This document shows, one piece after another, positions 25,092 through 33,052 of a stretch of DNA of 47,314 nt (its first letter is position 1; every line of letters starts with the position of its first letter). The position numbers were made by a program, and so were the translations under genes. Under the pieces are notes generated by a model. That model saw nothing but the letters and a program-made list of their open reading frames with translations. It searched no databases and was not told the DNA's origin. Origin of the DNA: Bacteroidaceae bacterium (GTDB lineage: Bacteria; Bacteroidota; Bacteroidia; Bacteroidales; Bacteroidaceae); assembly GCA_017552435.1 (NCBI GenBank), contig JAFZPZ010000073.1, positions 1 to 47,314 on the forward strand. Direction: 5' to 3'.

Positions 25092-26867
25092 ATGCACTCA
25101 AAACTAAAGCTTCCCCTCGGTGGGGTGACTGGGGTCGCGGGATTCCTTTTGCCCTTTATGACTGCAAATGCCAAGTCGCACCCCAATATAATATATATAA
25201 TGTGTGACGACATGGGCTACGGTGACCTGGGATGCTACGGACAGCGTCTCATCAGCACGCCGTGCATCGACCGCATGGCGGAGGAAGGGATGCGCTTCAC
25301 GCAGGCCTATGCCGGATGTCCCGTCAGTGCCCCCAGCCGCTGCTCCTTCATGACGGGCCAGCACACGGGGCACGCCAAGATTCGCGGCAACCGCGAGTAC
25401 TGGGGCGGCACGCTCAGGCAGAATATGTTCGGCGAGAATGCCGACTATTACGTCATCGGGCAGGAACCCTACGACATGACGCATCCCATCATCCCCGAGC
25501 TCTTCAAGGCGAAAGGTTACCGCACGGGCATGTTCGGCAAATGGGCCGGCGGCTATTGGAACTACGACTATCCCGACACCTACATTACCCTGCCCGACGG
25601 CAATACGGACACCAGCAAGAGTCGCGAGAGTTCTTCATGCTCGCTGCCCAACCTCCGCGGCATCGACTGCTTCTACGGCCCCGTCTGTCAGTTCCAGGCA
25701 CATACCTACTATCCCAACTTCCTGAACCGCTACGATCCCGAGGGCCGCGGCGACACGCATCTCGTGGCAGAGGTGATGGAGCAAAACATTAGGTATCCCA
25801 GCCTCACCTCCGGCCCCTCCCCGAGGGGAGGCTTACCGTTTCTCCCCCTCGGGGGAGATAGAGGGGGGCCGGAGGATAACTATGAGCAGCGCTCCCAATA
25901 CTCTGCGGAGCTTATCCACCGATATGCGCTGGAGTGGCTCGACCGCCAGACGAAGGATGAGCCTTTCCTCGGCATCTTCACCTATACCCTGCCCCATGCC
26001 GAACTCTGGCAGCCGCGCGACAGCATTCTGGAGCGCTACCACGGGCAGTTCCCCGCCGACGAGGAACGTTCCTACCGTACCGATGCCGGCAGCTGGTACT
26101 ACGGCGGCAGCGACAAGCACGCACAGTTCGCCGCCATGATAACGCGACTGGACGGCTATGTCGGCGAGATATTGGAGAAGCTACGGGAGAAGGGCCTGGA
26201 CAAGAACACACTCGTCATATTCACCAGCGACAACGGCCCGCACGAGGAGGGCGGTGCCGACCCGTCGTTCTTCGGGCGCGACGGCAAGCTGCGGGGCATC
26301 AAGCGCAGCACCTACGAGGGCGGCATCCGCATCCCCTTCATCTGCTGGGGCGCAGGCATCCCTGCCGGCACAGAGAGCGACCTCCAAGTGGCCTTCTACG
26401 ACCTCATGCCCACCTTCATGGAGTACAGCGGAGCCTTCTCGAAGAAAGAGATAGCGGCCCACAGCAGGACCCTCTCTGACTCCCCCTTAAAGGGGGAGGA
26501 TAATAAGTCTCCCTTTAAGGGAGATTTAGAGGGTCTTCTCTTTGACGGCATTTCCTTCTGCCCCACGATGCTCGGCAAACCCAGCAAGCAGCAGAAGCAC
26601 GACTTCCTGTATTGGGAGATGAGCGATGGCCCGACGCAGGTCATCGGCGTTCGTCAGGGCGATTGGAAACTTGTGGTCAGTCAGGGCAAGCCGTTCCTCT
26701 ATAACCTCAGGGACGACATCCACGAGGACCTTGACCTGGGGGCCGAGAATCCCGACAAGCTCGCCGAGCTCATCGGCATCGTTCATCGCGAGCACACCGA
26801 CAGCCCTTTGTTCCCCATCAAGCTTCCGCGGCCCCCCTCTATCTCCCCCGAGGGGGAGAAACAGTAA
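25092..26867 (+). CDS. Exported S1-family sulfatase carrying palindromic-element insertions
   Basis: 591 aa with an N-terminal signal (to about TANA-K28). Metal ligands D39-D40 in MCDDMGYGD. The maturation motif is S79-A-P-S-R83, a serine-type sulfatase needing an anaerobic sulfatase-maturating enzyme to make formylglycine. Later 'FTSDNGPHEEGG' and 'LRGIKRSTYEGGIRIPF' fit S1 sulfatases of the arylsulfatase/mucin type. Residues about 239-261 and 459-481 and the last dozen residues (from about RPPS) are translated GC-rich palindromic repeats rather than sulfatase sequence; the last one provides the stop codon. The enzyme may still work if these loops lie on the surface. Confidence 0.85.
   Translation: MHSKLKLPLGGVTGVAGFLLPFMTANAKSHPNIIYIMCDDMGYGDLGCYGQRLISTPCIDRMAEEGMRFTQAYAGCPVSAPSRCSFMTGQHTGHAKIRGNREYWGGTLRQNMFGENADYYVIGQEPYDMTHPIIPELFKAKGYRTGMFGKWAGGYWNYDYPDTYITLPDGNTDTSKSRESSSCSLPNLRGIDCFYGPVCQFQAHTYYPNFLNRYDPEGRGDTHLVAEVMEQNIRYPSLTSGPSPRGGLPFLPLGGDRGGPEDNYEQRSQYSAELIHRYALEWLDRQTKDEPFLGIFTYTLPHAELWQPRDSILERYHGQFPADEERSYRTDAGSWYYGGSDKHAQFAAMITRLDGYVGEILEKLREKGLDKNTLVIFTSDNGPHEEGGADPSFFGRDGKLRGIKRSTYEGGIRIPFICWGAGIPAGTESDLQVAFYDLMPTFMEYSGAFSKKEIAAHSRTLSDSPLKGEDNKSPFKGDLEGLLFDGISFCPTMLGKPSKQQKHDFLYWEMSDGPTQVIGVRQGDWKLVVSQGKPFLYNLRDDIHEDLDLGAENPDKLAELIGIVHREHTDSPLFPIKLPRPPSISPEGEKQ
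25807..25875. repeat. Palindromic element inserted in frame in the sulfatase gene (copy 1)
   Basis: 69 bp, 23 codons. Outer inverted repeats CCTCCGGCCCC (25807-25817) and GGGGCCGGAGG (25865-25875) enclose two inner palindromes, CCTCCCC-GA-GGGGAGG and CTCCCCC-TC-GGGGGAG. Confidence 0.85.
26468..26535. repeat. Palindromic element inserted in the sulfatase gene (copy 2, different subtype)
   Basis: About 68 bp bounded by GACCCTCT (26468-26475) and AGAGGGTC (26528-26535). Inner palindromes CTCCCCCTT-A-AAGGGGGAG and TCTCCCTT-T-AAGGGAGA. The same end sequence and inner palindrome occur in the 142-bp element at 33053-33194. Confidence 0.8.
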
Positions 26868-26875
26868 GCCTCCCC
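26830..26875. repeat. Palindromic element forming the sulfatase 3' end (copy 3)
   Basis: 46 bp nearly identical (one difference) to the reverse complement of part of copy 1. The frame passes through CTCCCCC-GA-GGGGGAG and the stop TAA lies inside the element. Confidence 0.85.
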
Positions 26876-26900
26876 GGAGCTGAGCGACAAATGACAGCTG

Positions 26901-29042
26901 TTATTTCAGGACCTTCCTGCGGTCGCTTTGGATGTAGATGCCTTGATGTTCGAGGTTCTTTACTCGAGAAGAAATCCGGCGCCCGCTCAGGTCGTACCAG
27001 ATGTCAGCCCCATCTCCTTCTCCTTTGGAGAGGGCCGGGGAGAGGCTTGTGGAATTGCTCTTGACGGTAATGGTGCACACCGGATGGAAGAACTTATAGG
27101 TGGCATTCACCAGACTGAACGTATAGGTGTCTGCGGGTAGTCCGTTGGGCACGATGAAGTTCACCTGGAACGTCTCGCCCTCACCGACATAGGTCATAGG
27201 CGACAGGCCGCACATCTGTCCTTCATCGTAATTGCCGAAGGTTGCGACGGTCTGGCAGGTTGGCATCATCCTGTAGTGCAGGTCGCCCTTCTGCATCTGC
27301 AGGGTGGCCGTGAACTGGATAGGTTCGCCAGGCGCATAGACGGATTTGTTGTCCGACGAGAGCACAGCCATCTGGTAGCGGATGACGTTCTCGATAGTCA
27401 TCGTCTCTCCCTCCACCGTCAGCTTCATGCCGGTCTGCTCGTGTTCCGTGCAGGGCGTCCATTCCTCTGCTTCGGACGTGCGGAAGCTGGGATAGCACAG
27501 GTATTCCCCGTCGGCAAGCTGGCCCAAGGGAACATCGGTCAGCTGCAGGTCGATGTCATTCTGAAAGTTCACCTCGTGGGTGATGCCGTCTGTCCGGAGC
27601 GTTGTCCTCTCGCCCTGTTTCTCTATGGTGAGTCCCATCTCGGCATTTGTGACGGCCTGGCGTATGTTATAGACTTTGACGGACAGCTCGGGCAATGTGA
27701 AAAGTCCTCCGACGGCCTTGAGGGTGGTGACGGGCGTCTCACACATGACGGACAGCAGCTCCGGGGCGACAGCCGGAGCATCGGGATAGATGCCTCGTGC
27801 AAAGATCTGCTCGACGGTGTAGCCTCCCGTTGGCTTGCTCTGCGGATTCAGTTCGTTGATTCGGTAGTATCCGTCGTAATAGTTCCAACCCCAGTTGACG
27901 TGGAAGAGGTCTTCCTTATCATAACCGTCGATGACGAAGGCATGGCCGCTGCCACCGGCCGTGTTGCTTCCGAAGAAGACGGCCCTGGCTACCTTCAGCT
28001 CGTCATAGAGTGTCTGCAGCCATTCCTGATAGGGATAGAATTCCTGCATACAAGCCGAAACATTCTTAAACCCGAAGCACTTGTTGAGAGCAACGAAGCA
28101 TGAACGCGGTGAGGCTTCAGAACCGCCAGTGAGAGACAAGCCATATTCTATGCCGCTGGCGACGCCGCAGATGTGGCACAGGTCGGCAACGGCCTCCATT
28201 TTGTCGAGCTCTGTTATCCATTCATTCTGACCCGTTTCTTCATTGAAGACGAGATATCGGTCCAGAATGTTGTCCCAGTCGATGAGCGTCCCGGCCGGAA
28301 TGGCCGAGTCGCTATACTTCAGCCAAACGGGAGAGCCTGTATTTATGTCTGTTTTGCGGACAACCACATTCTCCTTGGCAGGAAGGTCAACCAGGGTGGC
28401 CGGTGCAGCCTTCCAGTAGTTCAGCACCTGAGCCATAGCAGTAGCCGAGCAGCCCGTCACAGCAAGGCCAATGGAAGTCATGTTGCCATAATCATTGGGG
28501 AATTCATAGAGCTGCGTACATTCGGGGTCGCTATAGGCCGTAATCTTCGGACATTTTTGGTTGAAGACGCCATTTTGTGTCCAATTGGACTTCAGCTGGG
28601 GCGGAATCGGTTCGCCCAGGTCGGGGACGGATTCTTGGCTGGCCGGCAAGTCGTACTTCTGGATGAGTGCGATCTGTTCGGCGTAGAGCTGAAGCAACGA
28701 ACGCATGTTGTCGGGCATCCGGCTGGCATCGAAGCTGCCGCTGGTGGAGTAGCCCAGAATGGGCTCCGTGCGGTCGTCACCGCTGACGATGACGAAGCCT
28801 TTACCGTCCGGGGCGTTGAACACATAGAGCAGTTCGCTCTCCTGGCTGCCCAGCGCATCCTCCATATCCACCATCTGGGGAGCCTTGCGAGCGCCCTGTA
28901 AGTTCATCCTTTGCTGCATGAAAGCCTGTGCAGTCTGCTGTGCAGCCTTCTTGCCGACGGGCCTTGCCCAAGCCGTCGTGGCAGTCATCAGCATAGCGAG
29001 CAGTATCATGGCTGCCCTGTGAAAGAAAGTATTTGTTTTCAT
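26901..29042 (-). CDS. Secreted C10 (streptopain-like) cysteine peptidase
   Basis: 713 aa from ATG 29042, where a signal peptide begins (MKTNTFFHRAAMILL...AWA); the longer upstream frame crosses the promoter. A Spi-type prodomain (about 28-130: 'AFMQQRMN', 'FVIVSGDDRTEPILGYS') precedes the catalytic domain with C198 in TGCSATAMAQ and H367 in GSGHAFVIDGYD, then 'VNWGWNYYDGYYRI'. Beta domains follow. The end 'IWYDLSGRRI...GIYI' is a sorting-like tail; about residues 664-678 before it are a translated palindromic repeat ('SPALSKGEGDG'). Likely a surface or secreted protease processed by removal of the prodomain. Confidence 0.88.
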   Translation of the reverse strand: MKTNTFFHRAAMILLAMLMTATTAWARPVGKKAAQQTAQAFMQQRMNLQGARKAPQMVDMEDALGSQESELLYVFNAPDGKGFVIVSGDDRTEPILGYSTSGSFDASRMPDNMRSLLQLYAEQIALIQKYDLPASQESVPDLGEPIPPQLKSNWTQNGVFNQKCPKITAYSDPECTQLYEFPNDYGNMTSIGLAVTGCSATAMAQVLNYWKAAPATLVDLPAKENVVVRKTDINTGSPVWLKYSDSAIPAGTLIDWDNILDRYLVFNEETGQNEWITELDKMEAVADLCHICGVASGIEYGLSLTGGSEASPRSCFVALNKCFGFKNVSACMQEFYPYQEWLQTLYDELKVARAVFFGSNTAGGSGHAFVIDGYDKEDLFHVNWGWNYYDGYYRINELNPQSKPTGGYTVEQIFARGIYPDAPAVAPELLSVMCETPVTTLKAVGGLFTLPELSVKVYNIRQAVTNAEMGLTIEKQGERTTLRTDGITHEVNFQNDIDLQLTDVPLGQLADGEYLCYPSFRTSEAEEWTPCTEHEQTGMKLTVEGETMTIENVIRYQMAVLSSDNKSVYAPGEPIQFTATLQMQKGDLHYRMMPTCQTVATFGNYDEGQMCGLSPMTYVGEGETFQVNFIVPNGLPADTYTFSLVNATYKFFHPVCTITVKSNSTSLSPALSKGEGDGADIWYDLSGRRISSRVKNLEHQGIYIQSDRRKVLK
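27008..27047. repeat. Palindromic-type repeat inside the C10 peptidase gene
   Basis: A GC-rich repeat of the CTCTCC-AAA-GGAGA type (minus strand) translated in frame just before the C-terminal tail. It resembles the elements in the sulfatase gene in style but its ends are less clear. Confidence 0.55.
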
Positions 29043-29064
29043 AACATATATTGAATTTCTCCTG

Positions 29065-29095
29065 CAAAGGTACGGGTAAGTGAGAACAATACAAA
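29065..29095 (-). promoter_or_regulatory. Promoter of the C10 peptidase gene, family 2
   Basis: Minus-strand TTTG (29095-29092), 19 bp, TACCTTTG (29072-29065) followed by CA. The block from TTTTATTTTG through CAGG is nearly identical to the promoter at 46827-46857. Confidence 0.75.
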
Positions 29096-29217
29096 ATAAA
29101 AGCTGCATTTTTTTATTGAAATTGTCGAACGAGAGTACAATCTTGCGCTCTGCAGTGTGCAGTCGCAGGCGGAACAAGGCTAATCTCAAAGGTTCGATTA
29201 ACTTTCCCGGCAGGAAT

Positions 29218-29249
29218 GTTGCTTATATAATAAATAATGTGTATATTTG
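29218..29249 (+). promoter_or_regulatory. Promoter, family 1 (copy 3), reading into array 2
   Basis: GTTG (29218-29221), 20 bp, TATATTTG (29242-29249) followed by CA. It shares about 50 bp with the mntA-hepT promoter. Transcripts from it would include a 15-codon ORF and the 42-bp array before reaching the gene at 29647, a leader of about 390 nt. Confidence 0.7.
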
Positions 29250-29274
29250 CAGGCGGATAGCAAAAATTACCACT

Positions 29275-29322
29275 ATGGAGACAAAGGACAAGAGACTTCC
29301 CAAAACCGCTCCCAAGGATTAA
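29275..29322 (+). CDS. Possible 15-aa leader peptide
   Basis: ATG at 29275, stop at 29320-29322, peptide METKDKRLPKTAPKD. It is the first ATG after the promoter at 29218-29249 and precedes array 2. No ribosome site is obvious. Could be a leader ORF or chance. Confidence 0.25.
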   Translation: METKDKRLPKTAPKD

Positions 29323-29421
29323 CTATCCGTCCCGTCACAGACTAAGATAAGATACTGAGAGATTATGAGGAAAAAGTCAAACCAAAAAGACTCGCGCCCT
29401 CCGCCGGAACGGCTGCCGTGG

Positions 29422-29600
29422 GCCACGGAAGACAGAACTGAGGCTCGGGGCTAAATTCCGAGGGCCACGGAAGACAGAACTGAGGGTCTGAGCTAACTAC
29501 CGAGGGCCACGGAAGACAGAACTGAGGCTCGGGGCTAACTTCCGAGCGCCACGGAAGACAGAAATGAACCACGTGGCTGATTTCCGTGGGCCACGGAAGC
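29422..29600. repeat. 42-bp tandem palindrome array (array 2)
   Basis: GCCACGGAAG recurs at 29422, 29464, 29506, 29548 and 29590, exactly 42 bp apart. At each junction a palindrome forms; it is perfect in the last unit, TTCCGTGG-G-CCACGGAA (29582-29598, 17 bp with one central base), and has one or two mismatches in the others. The other half of the first three units (ACAGAACTGAGG...GCTAA) is also conserved; the fourth holds CCACGTGG. It ends 47 bp before the start of the gene at 29647. Confidence 0.92.
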
Positions 29601-29646
29601 AAAAAATAACAGAAAATTTATTGTTTAAAGTTAAAATTCAAACATT

Positions 29647-30588
29647 ATGGCACTTGACATATATGCCAAACAGATTCCAAGCATCGAAATCGGTAGAATG
29701 GACAACGCCACACTGCTGTCGTATATGAATACGGTGGCTGGTCATTGCGCTGCCGATGCTACGATGCAGGCCAAGCTGGGCAACATCTACACCGCTTTCG
29801 CAGCTTCGGCAAACAACTACGACACCGTCTATAACCCATCGCAGAAAGACTTGCTGACAGACGAGCTGAAACGGCTGGACGACATCCGCGACAAAGCTGG
29901 CACCGCCTGGCATACAGCCATCCTGGCCGCAACGAAGTCGCCCAACGCTACAAAACAGCAGATTGCCCTGCAACTGGTACAGCTCTACAAGGACTACCAT
30001 CTGGACGTAAGCGACGAGTACATGAAGCAGACGACGAACATCCAGCAGATGCTTCAATCCATCGAGGGCGACGCGACGATTATGGCAGCGCTTCCCGGCA
30101 TGGGACTGGACGAATTCCTGACCGACCTTAAGACGAAGAACGAGGCTTTCGCCGCCAAGATGGCAGAGCGCACGGCAGGCACCGTCGGCAAGACCACTGG
30201 CGTTGTGGCAGCCGCACGCCTCGACGTGGAACAGAAATACCGCACACTGATGCGCATGGTGAACGTCGTCTCGTCGTACGAAGGCGGTGGCGTGCTCGAC
30301 CAGTTCATCCTCGTGATGACCGCCGAGGTTGAGCACTACAAGCAGATACTGGCTCGCAAGGGCGTCTCCTCCGGCAGCAGCTCCAGCGGTGGCGGCGACA
30401 ATGGCACAGGAAATACCGGAAACACCGGAGATTCCGGAAACACCGGCGATAATACCGGAAATTCCGGAGATTCCGGAGAATCCGGAGATTCCGGAAACAC
30501 CGGCGATAATCCCGGCACCGGCGGTGATTCCGGCGGCGGCGATGATAACGGTGATGACAACAACGGCCCCATCGGAGACGCTGAGTAA
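29647..30588 (+). CDS. Helical protein of unknown function with Gly/Asp/Asn repeat tail (possibly DUF6261-like)
   Basis: 313 aa, no signal peptide or membrane segment. Residues 1-235 look all-helical and rich in Ala, Lys, Asp and Gln; 241-313 are a low-complexity tail of 'GNTGDSG' type repeats built from 9-bp DNA units. The N-terminus 'AKQIPSIEIGRMDNA' matches the partial protein at the left edge of the window. Both genes have a 41/42-bp palindrome array just upstream. The family resembles DUF6261 of Bacteroidetes as I recall it, unverified. No catalytic motif or classical DNA-binding motif seen. It ends in a hairpin shared with the convergent esterase gene. Confidence 0.65.
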   Translation: MALDIYAKQIPSIEIGRMDNATLLSYMNTVAGHCAADATMQAKLGNIYTAFAASANNYDTVYNPSQKDLLTDELKRLDDIRDKAGTAWHTAILAATKSPNATKQQIALQLVQLYKDYHLDVSDEYMKQTTNIQQMLQSIEGDATIMAALPGMGLDEFLTDLKTKNEAFAAKMAERTAGTVGKTTGVVAAARLDVEQKYRTLMRMVNVVSSYEGGGVLDQFILVMTAEVEHYKQILARKGVSSGSSSSGGGDNGTGNTGNTGDSGNTGDNTGNSGDSGESGDSGNTGDNPGTGGDSGGGDDNGDDNNGPIGDAE

Positions 30589-30619
30589 AGCTCGTGCCTC
30601 GATGGCACGTGCTTTACTC
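30583..30619. terminator. Shared hairpin between convergent genes
   Basis: GAGTAAAGC-T-CGTGCC (30583-30598) pairs with GGCACG-T-GCTTTACTC (30604-30619) with one mismatch. It overlaps the stop of the plus-strand gene and lies 6 bp from the minus-strand stop. No T-run, so a bidirectional end is likely but not certain. Confidence 0.55.
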
Positions 30620-30624
30620 AAACG

Positions 30625-31752
30625 TCAGGGGATGCTCACCGTGACGGACGAGGGGAACATGTAGCGGAGGTCGCCGCGCTGGTGCAGAGTGGCCTTCATG
30701 GTCCCGGCGGTCCGTTGCAACTTGCCGCGGAAGAGCGTCCGGCCGTGGTAGAGGACGGTGACTTTCTTGTCCAGGTTCACAAGTTCGTCGTTGAGCAGGA
30801 GCGTCAGGCTGCTGTAGTCGCATTGGATGATGTCGATGGTGTTCTTTTTGACCTCGAGCCTCACGGTCTTCCCCCGCGCAAGTTCTTTCTCCGGAGCGGA
30901 GAGCCAGTAGAATTGCGGGTGCAGGACTTCCTCCTGCCGCCACACAATCTTCTTGGGATACGGGTTGCGTCGGTATTGCGCCATCCAGCTGACTGCCACT
31001 GTATCCACGTGGTCCATCCAGTGCGGCTTGCCCTGGACGATGTGCGTCTCGTGGATGTAGCCCTCGGGGTCTGCCCGCTGCAGGGAATCCAGCTCGGCAC
31101 CGCGCACGCGGTTCTCGAAGTTACGCTTGTAGGCCCCGTCCAGAGCTCCGCACCAGTTCATGAAGGGCAGATTGCGCAGATTCAGGAGCGAGACGTCCCC
31201 CGGATGCCCCGCCATCATCGAGGCAGCGGCCCAGCGGTCCGCCATGCGCGGTGCCATGCGCCACACGCCGTCGCCGCCAGCCGAATAGCCCAGCAGATAG
31301 ACCTTGTCGGGGTTCACATCGCAGAGGGCAACCGTCATCTCTATCAAGGCCTGGTAGAAATCGTCCAGCCCGGGCTTGAACCACATGTCCCAGTCGTCGT
31401 AGGGAGCACGGGGCGCCACATAGATGGCATTCGCGGGCTCGTAGAGGCGTATCTGGTTCTGCCATTGCCGGTCGTTCAACTCCTTCGGAGCGCTGCCGCC
31501 ACCATGCAATGAGATGTAGAGGCTGTAACCGTCGGCCGGCTTAGTCCCGAACTCCCTATACATGAAAGGCATGGTGCGGTCGCCTATCACAATGCGTCCC
31601 TCCCGCCAGCTCTTCTCGTATTTCGCTTTCGTTTCCCGCAGCCATTCCGTGCTCAGGCGGTCGCCCTCCTGCTTGGATTCTTCGCGGCTCAGTCCCTGCC
31701 CGGATACATTCAATGAAAAGAGTACCAGGGCAAATGTCAGTTTATAGTTCAT
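30625..31752 (-). CDS. Secreted esterase/depolymerase-like alpha/beta hydrolase
   Basis: 375 aa with a signal peptide (MNYKLTFALVLFSLNVSG). 'YISLHGGGSAP' is the oxyanion loop, S157 lies in GYSAGGDG, and 'GKPHWMDH' may hold the catalytic His. These fit the PHB-depolymerase/feruloyl-esterase-like group. The last ~90 residues form a beta domain ('KTVRLEVKKNTIDIIQCD'). Probably removes acyl groups from a polymer outside the cell; the substrate is unknown. Confidence 0.7.
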   Translation of the reverse strand: MNYKLTFALVLFSLNVSGQGLSREESKQEGDRLSTEWLRETKAKYEKSWREGRIVIGDRTMPFMYREFGTKPADGYSLYISLHGGGSAPKELNDRQWQNQIRLYEPANAIYVAPRAPYDDWDMWFKPGLDDFYQALIEMTVALCDVNPDKVYLLGYSAGGDGVWRMAPRMADRWAAASMMAGHPGDVSLLNLRNLPFMNWCGALDGAYKRNFENRVRGAELDSLQRADPEGYIHETHIVQGKPHWMDHVDTVAVSWMAQYRRNPYPKKIVWRQEEVLHPQFYWLSAPEKELARGKTVRLEVKKNTIDIIQCDYSSLTLLLNDELVNLDKKVTVLYHGRTLFRGKLQRTAGTMKATLHQRGDLRYMFPSSVTVSIP

Positions 31753-31864
31753 AGTTTATCGTTATGGGTTACTATTCGGTTAAAAACGACGGATTCTGAT
31801 TACCAGAGCACGCAAATTTACGAAGAAAATCTGAATTCTTAACGCATAATTCTTAAATTTTATA

Positions 31865-31872
31865 TAATTTTG
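31865..31872 (+). promoter_or_regulatory. -7 box of the porin gene
   Basis: TAATTTTG followed by CA, 58 bp before the porin start. No -33 TTTG at the right distance. Confidence 0.45.
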
Positions 31873-31929
31873 CATGGTCGGAGGACACGAAAAGGTCCTC
31901 CAGAAGTTTAATCATTAAATTCAAACAAA

Positions 31930-33048
31930 ATGAAACAACAAACTTTTTTCGTAAAGGCTACGCTGGCAGTGGCACTGGCCATCTTCAGCAGCACTGCGGC
32001 CATGGGACAATCGGACTCTGTCGCATTCTCTATCAGCAAGAATGGCAGAGTCGAGTTTAAAGAACTCACCGAAAAGAAATGGTTCAAAGAACTGACAAGC
32101 CGCATCCAACTTCATGGTTACGCCCAGGGCGGCTACAACTACACACACCAGGGCGGCACCGACAAAAACACATTCGAACTCAAACGCGTTCTTTTCTGGG
32201 CAAACGCCCAAATTACCGACCGCTGGTCGTTCCTCTTCATGCACGACTTCTCGAGCGTCGTACAGGAATTCTACACAGACTATCGCATCACAAAGAACAA
32301 AGCCCTTACCGTCCGTCTGGGACAATTCAAGAATGGTCTGTCTCTCGAGAACCCCCTCTCCCCCACCGCTATGGAAGCCATCGACGTTTACAGCGAAGGC
32401 GTGACATACCTCACCGGCTGCGGCAGCGACCCGCTCATGGGTGTGCAGTACGGCCGTGACCTGGGTCTCTCGCTCTTTGGCGAAACCAACAACGGCAAGT
32501 TCCGTTACGAGGTGCAGGTGATGAACGGACAGGGCATCAACAAAAAGGACGGCAACAATTTCAAGGACTTCATCGGACGACTGGAATACCGTCCAGCGAA
32601 GGGCCTGAACCTGGTTGCCACAGGGCAGATAGGTCGCGGTCACGCCATCGCCACCTCGGTCTATAACCCTGACATCAAAGTAGGAGAAGATTATAAGCGC
32701 AACCGTTGGACGTTGGGCTTCGACTATAAATCCAAGTGGTTCAACACCCACGGCGAATATCTGGACGGCTACGACGGCACCGTCTTCAGCCGTGGCGGCT
32801 ACCTGACCGGCGCCGTTCCCCTGGGCACACCCAAGGTGGAGTTCGTGGGCTCGTATGACTACTTCAATTTCAACACCTCACGTGGCTACGACCAGCACAA
32901 AGCCATTGCCGGCTTCCAATACTGGTTCTACAAGAAATGCCGCGTGCAGCTGCAGTACGTCTATAAGAGTGCCTACGTCGCCGACGGCATGTTCGTGCAT
33001 GGTGACAGCCACGCCATCATGGGACAGGTACAGGTGAGGTTCAACTAG
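31930..33048 (+). CDS. Outer-membrane porin (phosphate-selective porin O/P type)
   Basis: 372 aa. Signal peptide ends near AMGQ. The remainder alternates aromatic-rich strands ('RIQLHGYAQGGYNYTH', 'RWSFLFMHDFSSVVQEFY', 'LTVRLGQFKNGLSLENPLSP') and ends with 'IMGQVQVRFN', a C-terminal Phe-type beta-barrel ending. This is the usual size and layout of Bacteroidetes OprP/OprO-like porins. The transported ion is not shown by sequence. The gene stands alone with its own promoter; a palindromic element follows the stop. Confidence 0.8.
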   Translation: MKQQTFFVKATLAVALAIFSSTAAMGQSDSVAFSISKNGRVEFKELTEKKWFKELTSRIQLHGYAQGGYNYTHQGGTDKNTFELKRVLFWANAQITDRWSFLFMHDFSSVVQEFYTDYRITKNKALTVRLGQFKNGLSLENPLSPTAMEAIDVYSEGVTYLTGCGSDPLMGVQYGRDLGLSLFGETNNGKFRYEVQVMNGQGINKKDGNNFKDFIGRLEYRPAKGLNLVATGQIGRGHAIATSVYNPDIKVGEDYKRNRWTLGFDYKSKWFNTHGEYLDGYDGTVFSRGGYLTGAVPLGTPKVEFVGSYDYFNFNTSRGYDQHKAIAGFQYWFYKKCRVQLQYVYKSAYVADGMFVHGDSHAIMGQVQVRFN

Positions 33049-33052
33049 GGTG

